Below are positions 37,224-46,074 of a stretch of DNA of 64,000 bases, one piece after another. The DNA comes from a bacterium (GTDB taxonomy: Bacteria; Bacteroidota; Ignavibacteria; Ignavibacteriales; Ignavibacteriaceae). The first letter of the stretch is position 1, and every line of letters begins with the position of its first letter. The position numbers and the translations under genes are program-made. Below the pieces are notes generated by a model. The model saw only the letters and a list, made by a program, of their open reading frames with translations. It made no database searches and was not told the DNA's origin. The stretch is from the NCBI GenBank assembly GCA_016716565.1, contig JADJWC010000003.1:124001-188000 (forward strand), read 5' to 3'.

Positions 37224-37297
37224 AATGTCATTGCGATGCCGACTTTAGTCGGGAGAAGCAATCTTTGAGATCACTTCACTACGTTCGTGATGACATT
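37224..37297. repeat. Intergenic palindromic repeat, family A
   Basis: The ends AATGTCAT (37224-37231) and ATGACATT (37290-37297) are inverted copies. Inside are a CCGACT/AGTCGG hairpin (37239-37252) and ATTGC/GCAAT arms. The first 13 bases and the block GAAGCAATCT (37255-37264) recur inside the coding sequence of the M14 peptidase gene at 45825-45854. Confidence 0.8.
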
Positions 37298-37312
37298 GTC
37301 TGAAAATAACTT

Positions 37313-38275
37313 ATGAATATTAAATCCAAATACGCAATAGGTATTGATCTCGGTGGTACAAGCATAAAGCTTGGTATCGTAACCAATACCGGGAAAATTT
37401 TAAAAAAAATATCAATTCGAACGGAAGCGGAAAAAGGTCCTAAAAAAGTAATTGATAATATCAGTGCAGGAATAAATGAACTTACTGCTTCCTCAAATTA
37501 CAAAATTTCAGGAATAGGGATTGGATGTCCCGGAGTTGTAACTCCCGGCAAAGGTATTGTCGAAAATCCACCAAATTTTCCCGGATGGAAAAAAGTAGAC
37601 ATCGCTAAAGTTATCTCACAAAAATTTAATAAACGTGTATTCGTTGATAACGATGCAAACGCAGCAGCAATCGGTGAGCTGACATTCGGAAGCGGGAGGA
37701 AATACAAATCTTTTATAATGATTACTCTCGGTACCGGAGTTGGCGGGGGAATAGTGATTGACAAAAAAATCTATCACGGTGATTTCGGAGCTGCCGGAGA
37801 AATAGGACATATCTCCATTGATTATAAGGGACCAAAATGTAATTGCGGATCGTACGGCTGCATCGAAGCTTATGCAGGGAATCAATACTTAAGAAACAGA
37901 GTTCGCCAGCAGCTTAAGAAACATCCTGAATCAAAACTCTGGAAAATAATTGGCAATGACTTGAGCAAAGTTTCGCCGCGTAATATACAGGATGCTGCTG
38001 AACAAGGGGATAAGTTTTCTAAATCGGTAATTGACGAGCTTGGAGTTTACCTGGGCTCTGCCTTCGCTTCTTTGGTTAATGTGCTTGATGTGAGTGTTTT
38101 TATTATCGGTGGAGGAATTGCAGGCTTCGGAAAACCGCTATTCGATTCAATTAAAAAAACGATTGCAGTCAGAGTTATGGCACCGATAAGACCAAGAGTC
38201 AGAGTTCTTCCAGCAAAGCTTAAAAATGATGCTGGTATCAAAGGCGCATCAGCCTTGGTTTTTCATCATAAATAA
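37313..38275 (+). CDS. ROK family sugar kinase (glucokinase-like)
   Basis: A 320-residue kinase that would phosphorylate glucose or a related sugar with ATP. The phosphate-binding loop GIDLGGTSIKLGIV is at about 10-23, the catalytic Asp in VDNDANAAA (about 112-114), GTGVGGGIV follows, and the ROK zinc site is CNCGSYGCIE (Cys176, Cys178, Cys183, with His166). No helix-turn-helix is present, so it is an enzyme and not a ROK repressor. It lies upstream of lptD after a repeat-bearing gap. Confidence 0.9.
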   Translation: MNIKSKYAIGIDLGGTSIKLGIVTNTGKILKKISIRTEAEKGPKKVIDNISAGINELTASSNYKISGIGIGCPGVVTPGKGIVENPPNFPGWKKVDIAKVISQKFNKRVFVDNDANAAAIGELTFGSGRKYKSFIMITLGTGVGGGIVIDKKIYHGDFGAAGEIGHISIDYKGPKCNCGSYGCIEAYAGNQYLRNRVRQQLKKHPESKLWKIIGNDLSKVSPRNIQDAAEQGDKFSKSVIDELGVYLGSAFASLVNVLDVSVFIIGGGIAGFGKPLFDSIKKTIAVRVMAPIRPRVRVLPAKLKNDAGIKGASALVFHHK

Positions 38276-38315
38276 AATTGTATTTCATAATCATTTCTAC
38301 AATTCGTTTCGTCTT

Positions 38316-38340
38316 ATGATTATGGATTACCCATAATCAT
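38316..38340. repeat. Inverted repeat between ROK kinase gene and lptD
   Basis: ATGATTATGG (38316-38325) and CCATAATCAT (38331-38340) form a perfect 10-bp stem with a 5-base loop. A further CATAATCAT lies at 38286-38294. No T run follows, so it may be a regulatory site or repeat and not a terminator. Confidence 0.5.
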
Positions 38341-38362
38341 TCCATATTTTTATCTTTCAGGT

Positions 38363-40939
38363 ATGAAAATCATCTTGTCTTTAGTTTGTGCCTTGGCCTT
38401 CGCCTCTGTCTTTCATTTTAGTGCTTTTGCACAGCAGGATGATTTACTTCAAAATAGTAACACTGACTCTCTTCAAACCGAAATTGCAACTGATAGTCTT
38501 CTCGTACCAATTACAGATACTTTAGCTTCCAGACAAAAAAAATCAGATATAGACACAGTTGTGTACGCCAGCGGAACTGATTCGTTATTCTTCTTTGTAA
38601 AAGAAAAGAAAATGTCGATTTACGGTGAAGGCCAAATCAATTACAGACAATCCGAAATTAAAAGTGCCAATATTTTTCTCGATTTCAACAAGTTTGAAAT
38701 TGAAGCAATTGGAGTTCCTTCAGATACTTCCGAAAATGAATTAATCGGTACGCCGATTTTAAAAGAAGCAGGTGAAGTATATGAAGGGAAACGGATGAAG
38801 TATAATTTTAAAACGGGGCAAGGTTCTCTTTCCGCAGCCGACACTGAGTTGGAAGGTGCATTCTATCACGGAGCGAAAATTAAAAAAGTAACGCAAGACA
38901 CTTACTTTATTGAAGATGGAGTTTATACAACCTGCGATGCTGAAGAGCCGCATTTTTATTTTTCATCACCAAAAATGAAAATGATTCAGGGCGAAGAACT
39001 TGCTGCCGAATGGATCTGGCTAAACTTTGGTGGAGTGCCATTCCCGATACCTCTTCCTTTTATTGTTGTTCCATTACAGTCAGGCAGAAGGTCTGGAATT
39101 ATTCCTCCGGTTTTTGGTAGTGATGCACGATATGGAACGTACATAAGTAGATTTGGATATTTCTGGGCTATAAGTGATTACATGGATATCAATGCAACAA
39201 TGGATTACTACACTCGTGGAAGTTTTGGTTTTGGTTCACGCTTCAGATACGCCAACCGTTACAACTATAACGGCTATGTTGAAGGTTCTTACAGAGACTT
39301 TTCTGAAGGAGAACCAACCGATCCGAATTATAACAAGCAGATTGACTGGCGTATGAGATTATTCCACGCTCAGACTTTCACACCAACTCTGCGGCTTGAT
39401 GCAAATCTTGAATTTGCCTCCAAAGATTTTCTACAGAATGGTACAGGCGATCTGAATGATCTGTTGAGAAACGAAATTATTTCTAATGCTACCTTATCAA
39501 AAACCTGGGATGAATCAGGGAACAGTGCTTCAATAAATTACAACAGAAGACAGGTTCTTGAGACGAACGATATTTTCGAGATTCTCCCGAGTGCATTATT
39601 TAAATTAGCGCAAAGCTATCCTTTCAGATCATCTTCGAGCGAAGCAGACAGGCAATGGTATGAACTGCTTGGTTATTCTTACAGTGGTCAGTTTCAAAAT
39701 CAAAGAAATAAAACCGGTGGTGTTCTTGATGAGCGATTAGGTTTGCAGCACAGCATTACTTCTGATATGTCACCCAAAATCGGATACTTCTCCATTTCTC
39801 CTAGGATCAGGTTCGATTCAAAATGGTATAATGAACAGATTGAACAATTCTCTGTAGCTTCATCAACCGGGCAGGATTCAATCGTTACAAATGAAATTAA
39901 AAAGCTCAGTGCTGTAAATACATTCGACGTAGGAATTAATGCTTCAACGAAATTTTATGGAATGTTCAATATTAATTCTATTGGTATTAATGCCATCCGT
40001 CATACGGTTACACCAAATATATCTTACAATTATCGTCCAGACTTCTCTTCTTCAGGATGGGGATATTACGGTCAGTATACAAAATTAGATGGAAGTACCG
40101 AAAGGTATGATAGATATCGGAATGAAGTATATGGTGGCTCCGGTTCTGGTGAACAGCAGAATATTAATTTTTCTATTGGAAACAATTTTGAAATGAAAAC
40201 CATCGTGGATCCTACTGATACAACATCAAAAGAAAGCAAGATTCAGCTTTTAAATCTTACGGCTGGTTCAGGTTACAATTTCGCCGCAGATTCTCTGAAC
40301 TTTGCTGACGTGAGTCTAACTTATCGAACACAAGTAGGAGAACTTTTTGATCTTTCAGGTTCTTCACGTTTTACACCGTACGATTACAGTGGAAACATAT
40401 CCAAAATAAATCGTTACCTTGTTGATGCCGGAAAAGGATTATTGAGATTAACCGGGCTTAATTTTTCCATTTCATCAAGTATTTCTGGAGAGAAATTCGC
40501 TTCTTCCAAGGACGAAGATAGAGAAGATGAAGATGAATTTGGTCTTGTTGATCAGGAAAGTAAAAGTGTCTACCGGGGAATTTATAATAATGATGATCCG
40601 GATTTTACAATTCCATGGAGTATTTCACTCAGTTACAATTATAATCTCGACCGTCCAACTCCTGAGCGGTCCACTGTTTATTCAAACCTTAGCGGCAGCT
40701 TCAGTTTCAGCCTTACTCCACTCTGGAAAATCGATTTAACGGGCAGCTATGATTTTCAGAGCAAAGAATTTGCAGCTCCGCAGGTCAGGATTTCGAGAGA
40801 TCTGCATTGCTGGCTGATGAATTTCGTCTGGAATCCTATCGGCACTTACACAGGATTCAGATTTGAAATCAGGGTTAAAGCACCGCAGTTGCAGGATTTG
40901 AAACTTACGAAGCAGGATCAATTTTTCAATACCCGGTAG
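38363..40939 (+). CDS. lptD: LPS-assembly protein LptD-like outer-membrane protein
   Basis: 858 residues with a signal peptide (VCALAFASVFHFSAFA). The N-terminal part is an OstA/LptA-like jellyroll (KKMSIYGEGQINYRQSEIKSANIFLDF ... FKTGQGSLSAADTELEG). A large beta-barrel with many aromatic girdle strands follows (GYVEGSYRDF, LTYRTQVGELFDLSGSSRFTPYDY). A conserved segment reads GVPFPIPLPFIVVPLQSGRRSGIIPP. LptD inserts lipopolysaccharide into the outer leaflet, which supports a diderm with LPS. The length fits Bacteroidota-type homologues. No lptE is evident next to it. Confidence 0.88.
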   Translation: MKIILSLVCALAFASVFHFSAFAQQDDLLQNSNTDSLQTEIATDSLLVPITDTLASRQKKSDIDTVVYASGTDSLFFFVKEKKMSIYGEGQINYRQSEIKSANIFLDFNKFEIEAIGVPSDTSENELIGTPILKEAGEVYEGKRMKYNFKTGQGSLSAADTELEGAFYHGAKIKKVTQDTYFIEDGVYTTCDAEEPHFYFSSPKMKMIQGEELAAEWIWLNFGGVPFPIPLPFIVVPLQSGRRSGIIPPVFGSDARYGTYISRFGYFWAISDYMDINATMDYYTRGSFGFGSRFRYANRYNYNGYVEGSYRDFSEGEPTDPNYNKQIDWRMRLFHAQTFTPTLRLDANLEFASKDFLQNGTGDLNDLLRNEIISNATLSKTWDESGNSASINYNRRQVLETNDIFEILPSALFKLAQSYPFRSSSSEADRQWYELLGYSYSGQFQNQRNKTGGVLDERLGLQHSITSDMSPKIGYFSISPRIRFDSKWYNEQIEQFSVASSTGQDSIVTNEIKKLSAVNTFDVGINASTKFYGMFNINSIGINAIRHTVTPNISYNYRPDFSSSGWGYYGQYTKLDGSTERYDRYRNEVYGGSGSGEQQNINFSIGNNFEMKTIVDPTDTTSKESKIQLLNLTAGSGYNFAADSLNFADVSLTYRTQVGELFDLSGSSRFTPYDYSGNISKINRYLVDAGKGLLRLTGLNFSISSSISGEKFASSKDEDREDEDEFGLVDQESKSVYRGIYNNDDPDFTIPWSISLSYNYNLDRPTPERSTVYSNLSGSFSFSLTPLWKIDLTGSYDFQSKEFAAPQVRISRDLHCWLMNFVWNPIGTYTGFRFEIRVKAPQLQDLKLTKQDQFFNTR

Positions 40940-40988
40940 TAACGTCTGAATTAAAAATTTCAAATTGAAAATTATTAAATTGGAATAA

Positions 40989-41456
40989 GTGAAGCATTAT
41001 ATAATTGATGGAAATAATCTGCTGGGGAAAGAAAGATCATTAAGTCAACTGCAGAAAAAAAATAAACAGCAAAGCAGGGAGAAGCTAGCCTTCATCCTCT
41101 CAAGATTTTTTGCTAAGAAAAAAGCAGCCGTAAGCTTGCATTTTGATGGTCATGAAAGAGAAGCTATAAAAGTTTCAAACATCAAAATAATTTATTCGGG
41201 TAATTATTCAGCCGATGACAATATTAAGCGTGAAATTGAAAAAAGTAAAAATCCCCGTAATATTATTCTCATTACTTCCGATACTAATTTGATGGAGTTT
41301 GGCAGGGTATGCAGCTCGAAAGTAATTAAAAGTGAAGAGTTTGTTAAACATATTAAACAATCGAATACAGACATTGAGGAGAGAATTAAATCAGGTGCGG
41401 ATACGGATGTTGAGGAGTTCAAAAAACTTTTTGGGATTGCTACATCAGACAAATGA
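40989..41456 (+). CDS. NYN-domain (YacP-like) predicted RNase
   Basis: 155 residues from a GTG start. It shows the NYN/PIN-like pattern: HYIIDGNNLLG with the first catalytic Asp, AAVSLHFDGHERE, SADDNIKREIEKSKNPRNIILITSDTNLMEFGR, in which SADD and SDTN supply acidic metal ligands. YacP-like proteins are predicted RNases. The last 30 residues form a charged tail. It follows lptD after 49 bases. Confidence 0.8.
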   Translation: MKHYIIDGNNLLGKERSLSQLQKKNKQQSREKLAFILSRFFAKKKAAVSLHFDGHEREAIKVSNIKIIYSGNYSADDNIKREIEKSKNPRNIILITSDTNLMEFGRVCSSKVIKSEEFVKHIKQSNTDIEERIKSGADTDVEEFKKLFGIATSDK

Positions 41457-41654
41457 TTTTTTTGATTATAAATAAAATAAACTTAATTTTACTGGTAAAT
41501 TTTTTGAATGAAAAAAAGTTAGAATACCATCGTTATCCGCGTCTTCCTTTATCCAGTTCTAAATATCAGAAATTACAATCATCATTTAACAGAAAAGCCA
41601 CTCACAATTTTTAACTCAACTCACATTCATCCATCAATTAATTCAGGAGGTTTA

Positions 41655-43892
41655 GTGGAAAACAAACTACTAAAACCAATTCTTTTTTTACCTCTGGTTG
41701 TAATTAGCACGGTCCTGATTTATTCGGCTAGTGTTTTTGCCCAGGGAGATAATCCGCTTGTTGATGCAGTTCCGCAAGAGTGGATACCAGCAAATTATTA
41801 TACAGATTCTGAAGAAGATGTAATAACCATAAACGGTTATGACGATTTCAACTTGGGTATTGATTTTGCTGAGCCGCACGTTTCTCAAAATCCGTTAAAT
41901 CCATTACAGTATTTTGGTGCGTATAACATTAACGGAGCATGGAGAACTTACGATGGTCAAAACTGGACTTCTTCAGCCCCCAATTTTGGCGCATCTCCCA
42001 ACGGAGATCCCATAACAACCTATGATGGTCAAGGAAATTTGTACTATGAAACCATGTATGGAAGTGTTACTGGTTGCAGAGTAATCCGTTCAACAGATAA
42101 CGGAGCTACCTGGACAGCAGGAGTCATTGCAGTTGCAGGAAATGATAAAAACTGGATGGTTGCAGATCAAACTACTGGTCCATACTCTGGAAATATATAT
42201 ACTGGTATGACTCCCGGAAATTTTGCACGTTCAACAAATCTTGGTGCTAGTTGGACTACCACAAACACTTTTGGAACACAATCACTGCCAGGTTTTATGA
42301 TTTGTATTGGTCCTAACGGAACAACTGATGGCGGTAATGTTTTTGTAGTAACAAATTCGGGCAGTGCGTTCGCTTCAACATATACATTTTACGCTTCGAC
42401 TAATGGCGGACAAACTTTTACTTTGAAATCAGCACAGAATTTTTCTAATTATGTTGGAACCAACGTTGGTGGAAGAAATTCTGTTCAGAATATGAGAACC
42501 CGGCCTTATCCATTTATAACTGCAGATCAAAGTAACGGCACTTACAGAGGCAGATTATATTTAGTATATGCTTCTAATGACCCGGTAGGCAATGGCTTTA
42601 AACCCGATATTTATTGCAGATATTCAACAGATCAGGGAACAACTTGGTCTTCTGCGGTAAAAGTTAACGATGATGCAAATACAACAAATCATAATCAGTG
42701 GCATCCATCAATTTGGAGTGACGTTGGAACTGGAAGATTATTTGTTAAGTGGATGGATACACGTGACACTCCGACAAGCGATAGCGCTTACATCTATGCG
42801 AGCTATTCTGATGATGGTGGAGTTACATGGGCTACTAATCAAAGAGTATCAAATCAGAAAATGAGAATTAATTGCACAACTTGCCCGGGTGGCGGAACTC
42901 CACGCTATCAAGGTGACTATGATGCTATTATTTCTCACAACAATCAGGCATTAGCGATGTGGACAGATTTCCGCAGCGGAAACTTTGGCAGCTTTGTCGG
43001 ATACTTCCCTGATTTTGCAATGACTTTATCAACAAATTCAGTAATTATTCCAAATTCCGGAGGACAGGAAACTGTAACTGTAAGCGTTCCCGGTGTGAAA
43101 TTATATGAAGAAGATGCTGTATTTACTGCATCTGTAAGCTCAACTCCTGCAAGTGGAACTATTGATTTGCTATTTCCAAGCGGCAACACGATCAGCTCGT
43201 TCCCGGGTGATATTCCACTTAGTATACAAACAAGTGGTAATGTAACTTTAGGGAGTTATACAATTACTGTTCAAGGTACCGGTCCAGGTGGCGCACCACC
43301 AGTGCATCGCAGGACAATTTCTCTTGATGTAATTGTACCCGTTGAACTAACATCGTTTACTGCAAATACTGATAAGAACGATGTTATACTCACCTGGAAC
43401 ACGGCAACTGAAGTGAACAATCAGGGATTCGAAATCCAGAGAAAGACCTCCGGAGAATTTGAGCGGGTTGGATTCGTTGAAGGAAAAGGAACAACAACTG
43501 AAGTTCAAAACTATTTCTTCAGAGATAAAAATCTTCTTTCAGGAACTTATACTTACAGGTTAAAGCAGATGGACTTTGATGGATCATTCGCTTATTCAGA
43601 TGAAGTTGAAGTAGAGATCGATCAGCCAAATGTTTTTGTGCTTGGTCAGAATTATCCAAATCCTTTCAATCCATCAACGAACATCAAGTATTCAATTCCG
43701 GCAGATGGAAATGTAACATTGAAGATGTACGACATACTCGGAAAAGAAGTGAGTACATTAGTAAATGAATATCAGCAGGCAGGAACGTTTGATGTAGTAT
43801 TCGATGGTTCAAACCTTGCCAGCGGAGTTTATTATTATCAGCTGACAACCGGAGATTTAACTTCAACAAAGAAGCTGATGCTTACAAAATAA
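41655..43892 (+). CDS. Secreted sialidase-like propeller protein with T9SS sorting domain
   Basis: 745 residues from GTG, with a strong Shine-Dalgarno AGGAGG before it and a signal peptide (VVISTVLIYSASVFAQ). BNR/Asp-box type repeats (VIRSTDNGATWT, YYSTDQGTTW-like and ASYSDDGGVTW) form a propeller covering about 50-450. A PVELTSF Ig-like module and a T9SS type A sorting domain follow (NYPNPFNPSTNIKYSIP, ending KKLMLTK). It is probably exported and anchored or released at the surface. Catalytic sialidase residues cannot be confirmed. It is first in a run of four T9SS cargo genes. Confidence 0.86.
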   Translation: MENKLLKPILFLPLVVISTVLIYSASVFAQGDNPLVDAVPQEWIPANYYTDSEEDVITINGYDDFNLGIDFAEPHVSQNPLNPLQYFGAYNINGAWRTYDGQNWTSSAPNFGASPNGDPITTYDGQGNLYYETMYGSVTGCRVIRSTDNGATWTAGVIAVAGNDKNWMVADQTTGPYSGNIYTGMTPGNFARSTNLGASWTTTNTFGTQSLPGFMICIGPNGTTDGGNVFVVTNSGSAFASTYTFYASTNGGQTFTLKSAQNFSNYVGTNVGGRNSVQNMRTRPYPFITADQSNGTYRGRLYLVYASNDPVGNGFKPDIYCRYSTDQGTTWSSAVKVNDDANTTNHNQWHPSIWSDVGTGRLFVKWMDTRDTPTSDSAYIYASYSDDGGVTWATNQRVSNQKMRINCTTCPGGGTPRYQGDYDAIISHNNQALAMWTDFRSGNFGSFVGYFPDFAMTLSTNSVIIPNSGGQETVTVSVPGVKLYEEDAVFTASVSSTPASGTIDLLFPSGNTISSFPGDIPLSIQTSGNVTLGSYTITVQGTGPGGAPPVHRRTISLDVIVPVELTSFTANTDKNDVILTWNTATEVNNQGFEIQRKTSGEFERVGFVEGKGTTTEVQNYFFRDKNLLSGTYTYRLKQMDFDGSFAYSDEVEVEIDQPNVFVLGQNYPNPFNPSTNIKYSIPADGNVTLKMYDILGKEVSTLVNEYQQAGTFDVVFDGSNLASGVYYYQLTTGDLTSTKKLMLTK

Positions 43893-43917
43893 ATCACTAA
43901 TTAAGATATTTGATTAT

Positions 43918-43943
43918 AAAGGGGACTTCGGTTCCCTTTTTTA
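43918..43943 (+). terminator. Rho-independent terminator
   Basis: AAAGGGGAC (43918-43926), loop TTCG, GTTCCCTTT (43931-43939), then TTT. It follows the sialidase-like gene. Confidence 0.85.
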
Positions 43944-43968
43944 TTGGTGGAACTTTGAAAATAATCCC

Positions 43969-43976
43969 TATTTTTG
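43969..43976 (+). promoter_or_regulatory. Candidate -7 promoter element for the M14 peptidase gene
   Basis: TATTTTTG matches TAnnTTTG, 37 bases before the ATG. A TTG at 43944-43946 lies 22 bases upstream of it. Confidence 0.35.
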
Positions 43977-44012
43977 AAGTGAAGATATTTAATTATTCAC
44001 CGGGGAATATCT

Positions 44013-46058
44013 ATGAAACACTCTCTAACAATTCTCTTCTCGCTTATCCTGTTTTCACAAATTAATCTTAAAGCTCAGGAATTGCCGCAGGATTATTTTC
44101 AGAACAACATTGAAGTTTACTTTTCTTTCGAAGTCCCTTCAGTTGATTTGATAAGACAATTAACAAGTACTATTTCGATTGATAATGTAAAAGGTAATAC
44201 TGTCTATGCGTACGCTAACGAAAATGAATACAATAAATTTCTTGCATACAATATTCCTCATCAAATTCTACTAAAGCCAGGTGAGCTAATAATTCCTGAA
44301 ATGAGTGGCAACATTGATGAAATTACAGACTGGAATGTATATCCAACCTATGATGCTTATGTAAATATGATGATGCAATTTGCTGCTAACCATCCATCAA
44401 TTTGTAAATTGATTGATGCAGGAAACACTGTTCAAGGAAGAAAAATTCTTTTAGTAAAAATATCAGATAATGTGAATGTCCGTGAAGCTGAACCACAGTT
44501 TCTTTACACTTCATCTATTCATGGTGATGAAACTACTGGTTATGTTTTGATGCTTCGTCTTATTGATTCGCTTCTCACATCATACGGCAGCAATGTAAGA
44601 ATAACCAATATGATCAATAATGCTGAGATATGGATAAATCCTCTTGCAAATCCGGATGGAACTTATCACGGCGGTAATAACACTGTAAACGGTGCAACAA
44701 GATATAATGCAAACGGTTATGATCTCAACAGGAATTTTCCTGATCCTATTTATGGAGTTAACGCGAATCAACAGCAGGAAACTGCTGTCTTTAGAAATCT
44801 TGCTGAACAAAATAATTTTGTGCTTTGTGCAAACTTCCATGGCGGGACAGAAGTCGTTAATTATCCGTGGGATACCTGGACGAGTGGTTATCCTGACTAT
44901 GTTTCTCACGCTGATGACAACTGGTATCAATTTATCTCTCATCTTTATGCTGATACCTGTCAGGAATACAGTCCTTCAAATTATATGAATGGCTATGACG
45001 ATGGAATTACAAACGGCGGTGCCTGGTACGTGATCAATCACGGAAGACAGGATTATATGAACTGGTATATGAAAAGCAGGGAGGTGACGATTGAAATTTC
45101 TGATACAAAACTACTTCCGCCATCTCAGCTACCTGCTCACTGGGAATACAACAAACGATCTTTCCTCAATTACATAGAAAGTATTTTTTATGGTGTGAGA
45201 GGGATTGTAACTGATACTGCAGATCATCCGCTGAATGCTATTATAACTGTTCTGAATCACGATACAATTCATTCAGAAATCCGAACTGATTCGATTAATG
45301 GAAATTATCACAGGATGCTCGCACCGGGATTTTATTCATTTCGGTTTACTGCCGAAGGATATTTCCCTCAAACAATAAATAATATCGCTGTCAATAATTT
45401 TCAGACGACGATTTTAAATGTTGAACTTATTCCGAATCTAATTCCTGTTGAACTAATTTCGTTCGCTGCTAACGTAGTTGGTCAGGAAGTTCAATTAAAT
45501 TGGCAAACAGTAACAGAAACAAACAACAAAGGTTATGAAATCGAGCGATTGAAAAATTTCAGGAATACAAAATTGCAAGATTGGATAAATGTTGGCTGGG
45601 TTGAAGGTAATGGAACAACAACCGAACCGATAAGTTATTCTTTCTTTGACGAAAATGTTGAGCCAGGGTATTATCAATACCGACTCAAGCAAATCGATTT
45701 TGATGGTTCATTTACTTATTCAGATATTGTAGTAGTCGATGTAGCGGCACCAAATGTATTTTCACTCGAGCAGAATTATCCAAATCCATTTAATCCATCA
45801 ACGAAAATAAAATACACTGTCCCAAATGTCATTGCGAACGAAGTGAAGCAATCTCAACTTGTCACGCTAAAGGTATACGACATTCTCGGTAACGAAATCG
45901 CAACACTCGTTAATGAAGAAAAACCAACAGGTAGTTATGAGGTTGAATTCAATGCTGTAGGGACAAGTCGTGACTTGTCCTTGCCAAGTGGAATTTATTT
46001 CTACAAATTGCAAGCAGGTAATTTTGTGCAGACCAAAAAAATGGTATTAATGAAATAG
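44013..46058 (+). CDS. Secreted M14 zinc carboxypeptidase with T9SS sorting domain
   Basis: 681 residues with a signal peptide (LTILFSLILFSQINLKAQ). The M14 metallopeptidase domain has zinc ligands His170 and Glu173 in SSIHGDETTGY and His276 in CANFHGGTE, substrate-binding DLNRNFP (about 237-243), and a catalytic Glu in REVTIEISDTK. A carboxypeptidase regulatory-like domain follows (GIVTDTADHPLNAIITVLN), then a PVELISF module and a T9SS sorting domain (NYPNPFNPSTKIKYTVP, ending KKMVLMK). The sorting domain carries two in-frame palindrome-derived peptides, NVIANEVKQS (605-614) and GTSRDLSL (650-657), absent from its paralogues here. The enzyme probably trims C-terminal residues outside the cell. 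Confidence 0.93.
   Translation: MKHSLTILFSLILFSQINLKAQELPQDYFQNNIEVYFSFEVPSVDLIRQLTSTISIDNVKGNTVYAYANENEYNKFLAYNIPHQILLKPGELIIPEMSGNIDEITDWNVYPTYDAYVNMMMQFAANHPSICKLIDAGNTVQGRKILLVKISDNVNVREAEPQFLYTSSIHGDETTGYVLMLRLIDSLLTSYGSNVRITNMINNAEIWINPLANPDGTYHGGNNTVNGATRYNANGYDLNRNFPDPIYGVNANQQQETAVFRNLAEQNNFVLCANFHGGTEVVNYPWDTWTSGYPDYVSHADDNWYQFISHLYADTCQEYSPSNYMNGYDDGITNGGAWYVINHGRQDYMNWYMKSREVTIEISDTKLLPPSQLPAHWEYNKRSFLNYIESIFYGVRGIVTDTADHPLNAIITVLNHDTIHSEIRTDSINGNYHRMLAPGFYSFRFTAEGYFPQTINNIAVNNFQTTILNVELIPNLIPVELISFAANVVGQEVQLNWQTVTETNNKGYEIERLKNFRNTKLQDWINVGWVEGNGTTTEPISYSFFDENVEPGYYQYRLKQIDFDGSFTYSDIVVVDVAAPNVFSLEQNYPNPFNPSTKIKYTVPNVIANEVKQSQLVTLKVYDILGNEIATLVNEEKPTGSYEVEFNAVGTSRDLSLPSGIYFYKLQAGNFVQTKKMVLMK
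45825..45854 (+). repeat. In-frame palindromic repeat (family A) in the M14 peptidase gene
   Basis: The 30-base unit shares AATGTCATTGCGA and GAAGCAATCT with the intergenic copy at 37224-37264. ATTGC and GCAAT form its stem. It begins exactly on a codon and encodes NVIANEVKQS. Confidence 0.8.
45961..45980 (+). repeat. In-frame perfect palindrome in the M14 peptidase gene
   Basis: GGACAAGTC (45961-45969), GT, GACTTGTCC (45972-45980) is a perfect 9-bp inverted repeat. It encodes GTSRDLS in a loop just before LPSGIYFYKL of the sorting domain. Confidence 0.75.
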
Positions 46059-46074
46059 AAAAGAGAGGTTAATA

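Noticed and set aside
41457..41654. 198-base gap checked for a tRNA or small RNA
   Set aside because: No cloverleaf, strong hairpin or terminator was found; only a ribosome-binding site at its end.
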